Positions 56,452-64,000 of a stretch of 64,000 nucleotides of DNA are shown here, one piece after another (the stretch's first letter is position 1; each line of letters opens with the position of its first letter). Source of the DNA: Zhengella sedimenti. Lineage in GTDB: Bacteria > Pseudomonadota > Alphaproteobacteria > Rhizobiales > Rhizobiaceae. A model generated the notes under the pieces. That model saw nothing but the letters and a program-made list of their open reading frames with translations, did no database searches and had not been told where the DNA came from. The position numbers were made by a program, and so were the translations under genes. The stretch lies in the NCBI RefSeq assembly GCF_046506625.1, contig NZ_JBKFFP010000001.1:868001-932000 (forward strand). Direction: 5' to 3'.

Positions 56452-57942
56452 TCAATGCGCCGCGAGCTTGTCAATGGCGCCGGGCTTGTCATGGACGCCG
56501 AGCCTGTCGACGAGTGTTTCGGTCGCCTCGTTCATGCCGACGACCTCCACCTCGGCGCCATCGCGGCGGAACTTGAGAACCGCCATGTCGAGTGCCTGGA
56601 CAGAACTGATGTCCCAGATATGCGCCCGGCTGACATCGATCACGACGCGTTCGGGCGCCTCGTGGAAGTCGAAGGCATTCATGAAATCCTCCACCGAGCC
56701 ATAGAAGAGCTGACCCTCGACGGCATAGGTGCGCACACGTCCGTCGTCGGAGGCCGTGGAGGTGACGGCGAAAAGCTGGGCGATCTTCGCGGCGAAGAAC
56801 ACGCCGGAGAGAAGAACGCCTGCAAGCACGCCGATGGCGAGGTTGTGGGTGTAGACCACGCTGGCCACGGTTGCCAGCATCACGATGGACGAGGAGCGCG
56901 GGTGAACCCGCAACGCCTTGATCGAGGACCATGAAAACGTGCCGATGGACACCATGATCATGATCGCCACCAGGGCGGGCATGGGAATGACCCGCACGAG
57001 GTCGCCGAGGCCCACGACGAGGACGAGCAGGACGGTGCCTGCGGTGAAGGAGGCCAGCCTGCCGCGCCCACCGGATTTCACGTTGATGATCGACTGGCCG
57101 ATCATGGCGCAGCCGGCCATGCCGCCGATGAAGCCGGTCGCCGTGTTGGCCAGCCCCTGTCCGATGCATTCCTGGTTGCGGTCGGACCGGGTGTCGGTCA
57201 GGTCGTCCACGATGTTCTGGGTCATCAGGCTTTCCAGGAGGCCGACCGCGGCGACGGCAACCGAATAGGGCAGGATGATCGTCAGCGTTTCCAGCGTCAA
57301 CGGAATGTCGGGCAGGAGAAAGACCGGCAGGGTGTCGGGCAGTTCGCCCATGTCGCCCACGGTGCGCACTTCCCAGCCGAAGAAGAAGGTCAGGGCCGTC
57401 AGCACGACGATGGTGACGAGCGGCGACGGCACGGCCCTGGTCACGAGCGGGAAAAGATAGATGATGGCGAGGCCGGCGGCGACCAGCACATAGGTGAGCC
57501 CGGAAACCGCACGGGGATCGAGTTCGGGTAATTGCGCCATGAAGATCAGGATGGCCAGCGCGTTGACAAAGCCCGTCATCACCGATTTCGAGACGTAGCG
57601 CATGACGAAGCCGAGGCGCAGAAGGCCGGCGCCGATCTGCACCAGGCCGGCCAGCACGGTGGCGGCGAGCAGGTATTGCAGGCCATGGTCGCGTACCAGC
57701 GTGACCATCAGCACGGCCGTGGCGGCCGTCGCGGCGGAGATCATGCCGGGCCGCCCGCCGGTGATGGCGGTGATCACGGCTATCGAGAAACTGGCATAGA
57801 GCCCGACCTTCGGGTCCACGCCGGCGATGATCGAGAAGGCGATCGCCTCCGGGATCAGGGCGAGGGCGACGACAAGACCCGCCAGCAGGTCGCCGCGAAT
57901 ATTGCCGAACCATTGGGCGCGGTAGGCATCGATGGAAATCAT
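56452..57942 (-). CDS. SulP-family anion transporter with STAS domain
   Basis: This 496-residue inner-membrane protein has about 11–12 helices starting with DLLAGLVVALALIPEAIAFS, which is a SulP mark, and ISGTGG-like text around ITAITGGRPGMISAATAATA. A cytoplasmic STAS domain ends the protein (residues ~400–490: GSVEDFMNAFDFHEAPERVV, DISSVQALDMAVLKFRRDG). It may carry sulfate or bicarbonate. The ATG at 57942 was chosen because longer in-frame starts add about 77 basic residues with no hydrophobic start. Confidence 0.92.
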   Translation of the reverse strand: MISIDAYRAQWFGNIRGDLLAGLVVALALIPEAIAFSIIAGVDPKVGLYASFSIAVITAITGGRPGMISAATAATAVLMVTLVRDHGLQYLLAATVLAGLVQIGAGLLRLGFVMRYVSKSVMTGFVNALAILIFMAQLPELDPRAVSGLTYVLVAAGLAIIYLFPLVTRAVPSPLVTIVVLTALTFFFGWEVRTVGDMGELPDTLPVFLLPDIPLTLETLTIILPYSVAVAAVGLLESLMTQNIVDDLTDTRSDRNQECIGQGLANTATGFIGGMAGCAMIGQSIINVKSGGRGRLASFTAGTVLLVLVVGLGDLVRVIPMPALVAIMIMVSIGTFSWSSIKALRVHPRSSSIVMLATVASVVYTHNLAIGVLAGVLLSGVFFAAKIAQLFAVTSTASDDGRVRTYAVEGQLFYGSVEDFMNAFDFHEAPERVVIDVSRAHIWDISSVQALDMAVLKFRRDGAEVEVVGMNEATETLVDRLGVHDKPGAIDKLAAH

Positions 57943-58217
57943 GAAAAAGGTCCGTGTGCGGACCTCGCGGGACGCGAGGCCGGTGTGCAAGGGCGTCATG
58001 TGCCTTGGTTGTCCGGCGGATCGGCGGCCGGAAGAGCCACCCGGAACAGGGTCCGGGTCCGGGTTTGTTGCATTGCGGCATAAACGGTCCCGGCCGCGAG
58101 GGCAAGCCGGGGCCGGACAGATACGGGAATTCCGGGTCCTGCGGGGTTGCTTTTCATATCTCGCATTGTGCATATGTTCGTAACGCCAAGTCTTTCCTCC
58201 TGACGACTGGAATCCCC

Positions 58218-59513
58218 ATGAAGCGGATCGCGACGGTACTCATGCGCAGCCTCGCGGTTATCCTGCCCGCCGCGGCGGGGGTCTTCGCCATCCTGTTCGC
58301 CGGTACGTTGTTCGAGGCGCCGGAAGCGAGCGAGCGCGCCGGCCGGGCGGTGCCGGTTCGCGTTCTCACGCTTGAGCCGGTGGACGTGCTGCCGCGGGTC
58401 AAGGGCTATGGCAAGGTAACGCCGGCCCGGGAGTGGCGGGCGGTCGCGCGCATTGACGGCGAAGTGGTCGAGACGGCGCCGGACCTCGCCAATGGCAAGG
58501 TTGCGAGAAAGGGCCAGATGCTGTTGCGTATCGACGATACCGACCTGAAGCTCGCCATTGCCCAGATCGACGCGCAACTCGCCGCGCTGGACGCCAGGGA
58601 CCGGACGCTCAACGCAAGTCTCGCCATCAGCCGCACGGATCTCGATCTTTCCACCGCCGAACTGGACCGGCAGAAGGCGTTGCAGGGCAGGGGCGTGGCC
58701 ACGCAGGCACGGCTTGAGCAGGCCGAACGGGCCGTTATCGCGGCGCGGGGCAAGGTTACCGATATCGAGAACCAGCTTGTCCTGAACGATGCGGAACGCG
58801 ACGTGCTGGGCGCGCAGCGGGCGGTCTCGGAGCGCAGCCTCGATTTCACGACGATCACCGCACCCTATGACCTCGTCATCGGCGCGGTCAGCGCGGAACT
58901 GGGCCAGGTGGTGACGCGGGGGACGACGCTGTTCACGGCCGACGGCAGCGAGGCAGCCGAGGTGAGTGCGCAGTTCGCGCTGGGACAGGCCGGGCCGGTA
59001 GTGCGGGCGCTGAAGGACGGCCAGCGGATCACCGACCTGGGCGCGACCGTGCGCCTGCCGGTTCCGGGGCGGGTCGTGACATGGCCGGCCAGCGTGGCGC
59101 GGATCGGCGAGACAGTGGATGCGCGCACCCAGAGCGCCAATATCGTGGTGCGGGTCGACAATCCGCTCGACCAGGCAGAACCCGGCGTGCGCCCGCCATT
59201 GCGCCGCAACATGTTCGTCGAGGTGGAGCTTTCAGCCCCGGTCCGCAAGGCGATGGCCGTGCCGGCGGAAGCCGTCGAGGGGGGCCGGGCGCTGCTGGCT
59301 GGCGAGGGCGACCGGCTTGAAGTGCGCAATGTGAGACCGGACTACGTCATCGACGGTATCGCCATCGTCACGGAAGGCTTGGCAGAGGGCGACCGGCTGG
59401 TCGTCAGCGATCCGTCCATCGCCGTTCCGGGCATGGCGGTGCTTCCCGTGGAGGACGAGGCGCTCAAGGCCGCGGTCGCTGCTATTGCCATCGGCCGGGA
59501 AACGGACCGATGA
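58218..59513 (+). CDS. Periplasmic adaptor of the RND pump
   Basis: This 431-residue membrane-fusion protein has an N-terminal membrane anchor (LAVILPAAAGVFAILFAGTL). Then comes a lipoyl half (RVKGYGKVTPAREWRAVARI), an alpha-helical hairpin (residues ~130–200), the second lipoyl part and a beta-barrel domain (FTTITAPYDLVIGAVSAELG, then EVSAQFALGQAG). It overlaps the RND gene by four bases (ATGA). No repressor gene lies upstream. Confidence 0.92.
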   Translation: MKRIATVLMRSLAVILPAAAGVFAILFAGTLFEAPEASERAGRAVPVRVLTLEPVDVLPRVKGYGKVTPAREWRAVARIDGEVVETAPDLANGKVARKGQMLLRIDDTDLKLAIAQIDAQLAALDARDRTLNASLAISRTDLDLSTAELDRQKALQGRGVATQARLEQAERAVIAARGKVTDIENQLVLNDAERDVLGAQRAVSERSLDFTTITAPYDLVIGAVSAELGQVVTRGTTLFTADGSEAAEVSAQFALGQAGPVVRALKDGQRITDLGATVRLPVPGRVVTWPASVARIGETVDARTQSANIVVRVDNPLDQAEPGVRPPLRRNMFVEVELSAPVRKAMAVPAEAVEGGRALLAGEGDRLEVRNVRPDYVIDGIAIVTEGLAEGDRLVVSDPSIAVPGMAVLPVEDEALKAAVAAIAIGRETDR

Positions 59514-62500
59514 TCGGCCTTTTCGCGCGCCATCCGACCGCGGCCAACATCCTCATGATCGCCCTGATCGGGCTTGGCGCCGTCGCCGCGCCGGGCCTGC
59601 GGCGCGACACCTTCCCGGTCATTCCGCCATCCGATGTGGAGGTGCGCATCGCCTATCCGGGCGCCGCGCCGGCGGAGGTGGAACGCGGCATCTGCATGGT
59701 GGCCGAGGACCCCGTGCGTGCCGTGGAGAACCTCTCGGAACTGCAATGCCAGGCGCGCGACAACATCGCGGTGCTGACGGCGGAGATGAGCGAAGGCGCG
59801 GACATGGACCGGTTCGCCGCCGATATCAAGGCGGCAGTGGAGGGCGTCACCGGATTTCCGGACAAGGCCGAGGACCCGGTGACGCGCATCGTCGAGCGTG
59901 TCGCCAGCGTCGCCTCGGTCGCCGTGTCGGGCCCGGACGATCCGGCCGTGCTGCATGCCTATGCCGACCGGCTGGCCGAGAGGCTCAAGCGCAATGCGCG
60001 CATCACCCAGGCCAGCGTGACGGGTTTTTCCGACCGGGAGATCGCCGTTGAACTGGCAGCCGACGCCCTGGAGCGCCACGGCCTGACCATTGCCGATGTC
60101 GCCGCCGCGCTGGCACGCCACAGCCTCGACCTGCCGGCCGGAACGGTCGAGGGGCCGCGCGGCGATGCGCTTGTGCGGTTTTCCGGCGAGCGGCGCAGCC
60201 CCGCCGAGATCGCGGCCATCCCCGTGACCGGCTCGGCGCTGGGCCGTGAGGTGCTGCTCGGCGAGGTCGCGACGGTCACGCCGGGCTTTGCTGACCCGGA
60301 TACGGCGACCTGGTTCAACGGCCGGCGCGCGGCCGTCATCAATGTCACCAAGACGGAGAGCCAGGACGCGCTGACCGTAATGGACGCTCTCAGGGAGGAA
60401 CTGGAGCGAGCGCGGGCCGAGGCGCCGCCCGGCCTGTCGCTGGATATTTCGCAGGACAGCACGTCCAACATCGTCGAACGGCTGCGCATCATCGGCACCA
60501 ACGGCGTCCAGGGCCTCGTGCTCGTGCTCGCGGTCATGTGGCTCTTCTTCGGTTTCCGCTTCTCCTTCTGGGTGGCGCTCGGCCTGCCGGTCTCCTTCCT
60601 TGGCACCGTCTTCGTGATGCAGCTGACCGGCCTGACCATCAACATGATCACCATGGTGGCGCTCTTGGTGGCCATCGGCCTGCTGATGGACGATTCCATC
60701 GTCATCTCGGAAAACATCGTGCGCCGGCGCCAGAAGGGCGAAAGCGCGATGGAGGCGGCGGTGAATGGCGCCAAACAGGTCATGCCCGGCGTGCTGGCAT
60801 CGTTCCTGACCACGGTCATGATCGTCGGTCCGCTCGGCCTGCTGACCGGGCAGATCGGCGCCATCCTCAAGTTCATGCCGATCGTCCTGGTCATCACGCT
60901 GGTGGTCAGCCTGCTGGAAGCCTTCCTGATCCTGCCGCACCACCTCAAGCATTCACTGGAAGGCGGGCTGGCGGAAGGCCGCGTGAGCCGGGCCGTCAAC
61001 GGCGCCTTCTTCGGCCTGCGCGACCGCGCCGTCGTGCCTCTTGCCCGGCTTGCGCTGCGGTTCCGTTATCTCACCGTTGGGCTGGCCCTGTTCGCGCTGC
61101 TGTTCTCCGTGGCGCCGATCACCGGCGGGTTCCTGAAGTTCCAGAGCTTCCCGACGCTGGAAAGCGACACGGTGGAGGCGCGGCTGTTGCTGCCACAGGG
61201 CACGCCGCCGGAACTGACCGCCGAGCGCGTCCGGCGGGTCGGGGACATGCTGGAGCAGATCAACCGGGAGGAAACACCAAAGCAACCGGGCGGCCAGCCG
61301 CTGATCGGTGATGTCACGATCTCCTTCGGCTCCAATGCCGATGTTGCGGAAAGCGGTCCGCACATGGCGACCGTCAGCGCGGCGCTGCTGCCGGCGGGCA
61401 CGCGCACGACTTCCGTCACGCAGATCCTCGACCGCTGGAAGGAACTGACCGGACCGCTGCCGGACATGGTGTCGCTGCGGTTCACCGACCGGGAGCGCGG
61501 CCCTGGCGGCAAGCCGATCGACATCCGGCTGCAGGGCGGCGAACTCGACCAGCTCCTGGCGACGGCGCAGGAATTGCGCGCCTTCTTCCGCGGCTTCGAC
61601 GGCGTGCGGGACGTCACTTTCGACCTCCGGCCGGGGAAACGCGAATTCGTGGTGACGCTGCGCCCGGCCAACGCCTCGGCGTTGGGCATCAGCGCGCAAA
61701 GCGTGGCCACCCAGTTGCGCGCCGCGTTTCGCGGCGACACGGGCCTTTCATTTCCCGACACGCTGGGGCAGGTGGACATCGTCGCGCGGCTGGCACCGGA
61801 CGACCGCGCCGATCACGACGACATCGGCCGCATCCTGATCGCCGGGCCGGAGGGCGCGCTGGTGCCGCTGGCCGCCGTCGCCGACATCACGGCCGCGCGG
61901 GGCTTTGCCGGGATCACGCGGATCGACGGCGAGCGGACGGTTTCGGTAACCGGGTCCATCAATCCCGCGGTCGCCAATGCGCGCGAACTGATCGCGGCGA
62001 TGAAGGCGGACTACCTGCCGGAACTTGCAGAGACGAGGCCCGACGTGCGCGTGGTCGTTTCGGGCGAGGAGAGGGATACCGCCACCACGGGGTTCTCGCT
62101 GATCCGCAACATGGTGGTGGGCCTGGTGGGCGTCTACCTGATCCTTGCCTTCCAGTTCCGCAGCTTCATCCAGCCGCTCTCCGTCGTGATGGCCATTCCG
62201 CTGGGCTTCGTCGGCGTGGTCTGGGGACACATGGCGCTCGGCATCCAGCTTTCCATGCCGAGCATGATCGGGATGGCGACGCTGGCCGGGGTCGTGGTGA
62301 ACAATTCCATCCTCCTGGTCGAGTTCATCAAGAGCCATGTCGAGGCGGGCGACGACATGGCGAGCGCGGGCGCAAACGCGGTGCGCGACCGGTTCCGCGC
62401 CATCTTCCTGACGTCGCTGACAACGGTCGTCGGTCTCGGCCCGCTGCTCATGGAACAATCGACCCAGGCGCAGTTCCTGCGGCCGATCGTGACGAGCCTC

Positions 62501-62638
62501 GCCTTCGGCCTGACAGGGGCGACGCTGATGGCGCTGTTCGTGACACCGGCCGTCTTCGCCATCCTGCATGATCTTGGCGCCGTCCGGACGGGCCGGCAAG
62601 ACGAAGCGCGGTCCCGGACGGCCGCCGCCACGGCATGA
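59510..62638 (+). CDS. RND-family efflux permease
   Basis: This 1042-residue inner-membrane pump has twelve helices in two repeats and two large periplasmic loops. TM1 is at HPTAANILMIALIGLGAVA; TM4 (near residue 385–405) shows VALLVAIGLLMDDSIVISEN, with the two Asp of the proton relay. The second repeat begins near residue 870 (LVGVYLILAFQFRSFIQPLS). Length and text fit the HAE-1/MdtB group rather than heavy-metal CusA. The substrate is not shown. No outer-membrane channel gene follows. Confidence 0.95.
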   Translation: MIGLFARHPTAANILMIALIGLGAVAAPGLRRDTFPVIPPSDVEVRIAYPGAAPAEVERGICMVAEDPVRAVENLSELQCQARDNIAVLTAEMSEGADMDRFAADIKAAVEGVTGFPDKAEDPVTRIVERVASVASVAVSGPDDPAVLHAYADRLAERLKRNARITQASVTGFSDREIAVELAADALERHGLTIADVAAALARHSLDLPAGTVEGPRGDALVRFSGERRSPAEIAAIPVTGSALGREVLLGEVATVTPGFADPDTATWFNGRRAAVINVTKTESQDALTVMDALREELERARAEAPPGLSLDISQDSTSNIVERLRIIGTNGVQGLVLVLAVMWLFFGFRFSFWVALGLPVSFLGTVFVMQLTGLTINMITMVALLVAIGLLMDDSIVISENIVRRRQKGESAMEAAVNGAKQVMPGVLASFLTTVMIVGPLGLLTGQIGAILKFMPIVLVITLVVSLLEAFLILPHHLKHSLEGGLAEGRVSRAVNGAFFGLRDRAVVPLARLALRFRYLTVGLALFALLFSVAPITGGFLKFQSFPTLESDTVEARLLLPQGTPPELTAERVRRVGDMLEQINREETPKQPGGQPLIGDVTISFGSNADVAESGPHMATVSAALLPAGTRTTSVTQILDRWKELTGPLPDMVSLRFTDRERGPGGKPIDIRLQGGELDQLLATAQELRAFFRGFDGVRDVTFDLRPGKREFVVTLRPANASALGISAQSVATQLRAAFRGDTGLSFPDTLGQVDIVARLAPDDRADHDDIGRILIAGPEGALVPLAAVADITAARGFAGITRIDGERTVSVTGSINPAVANARELIAAMKADYLPELAETRPDVRVVVSGEERDTATTGFSLIRNMVVGLVGVYLILAFQFRSFIQPLSVVMAIPLGFVGVVWGHMALGIQLSMPSMIGMATLAGVVVNNSILLVEFIKSHVEAGDDMASAGANAVRDRFRAIFLTSLTTVVGLGPLLMEQSTQAQFLRPIVTSLAFGLTGATLMALFVTPAVFAILHDLGAVRTGRQDEARSRTAAATA

Positions 62639-62711
62639 GGCCGGCCTGACCGGCAATGTGGCTCGAAGTTTGCTTGTCGCTCATGACAGGATCAAACCGG
62701 AGTCGCTGCTC

Positions 62712-63698
62712 ATGAAACAGGCAAATCAGCCGGCGCAAGACGGGCAAGGTGCCAGCTTGCCGGTCATCGACGTCGCGGACCTTTCAGCGTCCAATCCGGC
62801 GAGGCGCAGGGCGGTGGCGGAGCGCATCCGTGAAGCCTGCGTGACGCACGGTTTCTTCTATTGCGCCGGACACGGCATTCCGCAGGGGCTGCGCGAGGCG
62901 GTTTTCGCCGAGAGCCGCCGCTTCTTCGACCAGCCGCTCGCCGTCAAGATGGCGGTGGACAAGGCGAAATCGGCCTGCAATCGCGGCTACGAGGTGATGG
63001 GCGGACAGACGCTCCAGACCGGCGCGAAACCCGACCTGAAGGAAGGCTACTATATCGGGCTGGAACTGGCGCAAGACGATCCGCGCGTCAAGGCGGGGCG
63101 CTTCAACCGCGGACCCAACCAGTGGCCGGACGACCTTCCGGCCTTCAAACCGGTGATGAATGCCTGGTTCGCCGCGCTCATCGACCTGTCGGAGCGCCTG
63201 ATGCGCGGCATCGCGCTGTCGCTCGATCTGCCGGAAAACCATTTCGACGGATTCTGCCGCGATCCGCTGGCGATCCTGCGCCTGCTGCATTATCCGCCGC
63301 ATCCGCCCCGGGCAGGCGACGACGTGCTTGGGGCGGGCGCGCATACCGATTTCGGCGGACTGACGCTCCTGGCACAGGACGACAATGGCGGGCTCCAGGT
63401 CTGGGACAAGGACAACGGGCGCTGGATCGACGCGCCACCCGTGCCGGATACCTTCGTCGTCAATCTCGGCGACATGATCTCGCGCTGGACGAATGACCGC
63501 TACCGTTCGACGCTGCACCGGGTGATCAACACGTCCGGGCGGGAGCGCTATTCCGTGCCCTTCTTCTTTTCCGGCAATCCCGATTTCGAGGTCGCCTGCA
63601 TCCGGACCTGCCTGGAACCGGGCGAGATGCCGAAATATCCGCCGATCCGCGTGGAGGACCATCTCCTCGCGATGTATCGCAAGACCTACGCGGCGTGA
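62712..63698 (+). CDS. 2-oxoglutarate/Fe(II)-dependent oxygenase (isopenicillin N synthase-like)
   Basis: This 328-residue enzyme has the N-terminal DIOX_N part (LPVIDVADLSASNPARRRAV, THGFFYCAGHGIPQGLREAV) and the double-stranded beta-helix core with the iron triad His-x-Asp in AHTDFGGLTLL, a second His in STLHRVINTSGRERYS, and the Arg/Ser of 2-oxoglutarate binding in R-Y-S. The substrate is unknown; bacterial members hydroxylate or desaturate diverse small molecules. It lies 73 bp after the RND gene, and only 3 bp before the hydrolase gene. Confidence 0.9.
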   Translation: MKQANQPAQDGQGASLPVIDVADLSASNPARRRAVAERIREACVTHGFFYCAGHGIPQGLREAVFAESRRFFDQPLAVKMAVDKAKSACNRGYEVMGGQTLQTGAKPDLKEGYYIGLELAQDDPRVKAGRFNRGPNQWPDDLPAFKPVMNAWFAALIDLSERLMRGIALSLDLPENHFDGFCRDPLAILRLLHYPPHPPRAGDDVLGAGAHTDFGGLTLLAQDDNGGLQVWDKDNGRWIDAPPVPDTFVVNLGDMISRWTNDRYRSTLHRVINTSGRERYSVPFFFSGNPDFEVACIRTCLEPGEMPKYPPIRVEDHLLAMYRKTYAA

Positions 63699-63701
63699 GC
63701 C

Positions 63702-64000
63702 ATGGCTGATCCGGTCCTTCTCATTCACGGAGCCTGGCAGGGACGCTGGGTGTGGGACAGGCTGGTCCCGATGCTGGAGGCGGCGGGGCTGAAGCCGCAT
63801 GCGGTCGACCTGCCGGGCAATGGCGCGGACGGATCGGCGCCGGAAACGGCCAGCCTTGCTGCGTATCTGGATCACCTGGACGCCGTTCTGGAGACCATGC
63901 CGGGGCCGGTCTCCGTTGTCGGTCATTCGGGCGGCGGGATCGTGGCGACGGCGCTGGCGGAACGGCGGTCCGACCGGGTCGCGCGGCTTGCCTACATTGC
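63702..64000 (+). CDS. Alpha/beta hydrolase, 5' part (partial)
   Basis: The frame starts MADPVLLIHGAWQGRWVWDR and reaches the nucleophile elbow VGHSGGGIVATALAER, in which Ser is the nucleophile and LLIHGAW supplies the oxyanion hole. The window ends after about 99 residues, so the acid and His are not visible. The text resembles the RsbQ/HNL-like or esterase group of this fold. It follows the oxygenase by 3 bp and probably shares its transcript and pathway. Confidence 0.88.
   Translation, partial: MADPVLLIHGAWQGRWVWDRLVPMLEAAGLKPHAVDLPGNGADGSAPETASLAAYLDHLDAVLETMPGPVSVVGHSGGGIVATALAERRSDRVARLAYI

Overview
The window is GC-rich chromosome from an alphaproteobacterium, most likely a member of the Hyphomicrobiales (Rhizobiales). 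The evidence is the order serA – purA – long Pro/Ala-rich membrane protein – rpoH – RluA-type pseudouridine synthase – tRNA-Glu, the alphaproteobacterial style of the regulators, and short spacers with many ATGA stop/start overlaps. The genus cannot be fixed from the sequence alone.

Layout. (1) 1–8.9 kb is core chromosome: the 3' part of serA, a small secreted protein, an EamA transporter, purA, a 613-residue single-pass membrane protein, rpoH, an RluA-family enzyme and tRNA-Glu(CTC). (2) 8.94–38.56 kb is a 29.6-kb genomic island in the 3' end of that tRNA. It carries a tyrosine integrase and AlpA-like gene next to the tRNA, and a 17-bp direct repeat of the tRNA end closes the far side. Its cargo is, in order: two LysR genes with a secreted ABM-like protein and a second EamA exporter; a DevBCA-type ABC exporter; an enlarged type I restriction-modification locus (DUF4145, hsdM, hsdS, DUF3800, DUF4268 nuclease-like gene, hsdR); an HUH-type replication/relaxase-like gene and a DUF3102 gene with short repeats; a copper cassette (DUF411 protein, cytochromes c, CopA ATPase, CueR, small secreted and membrane proteins, DUF305 protein); and an XRE regulator with a coupled 48-residue gene. 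(3) 38.6–48 kb starts with an oleate hydratase and gene remnants (arsC, amidase), then RidA, a tandem UspA, a Kef-type antiporter and an NhaP antiporter with a cyclic-nucleotide domain. (4) 47.6–64 kb holds two PNPOx-fold proteins, a BBE-type oxidoreductase, a second small copper-related locus with a dead DUF411 copy, an aromatic-type FAD monooxygenase with DUF2783 partner and divergent LuxR, a SulP/UspA operon, an RND pump with adaptor, a 2OG-Fe(II) oxygenase and the start of an alpha/beta hydrolase.

The most notable pattern is a copper regulon. Six CueR-type promoters (-35 element, 19-bp spacer carrying an ACCTTCC/GGAAGGT dyad, -10 element) lie inside and outside the island. In four of them the ATG sits exactly 6 nt after the -10 element, which predicts leaderless mRNAs. 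Those four drive copA and three members of an unnamed small secreted protein family (CCPGMA motif, conserved HPPMPA-like end). One of the three is frameshifted. The two loci that pair this small protein with DUF411 have decayed reciprocally: one keeps DUF411, the other keeps the small protein.
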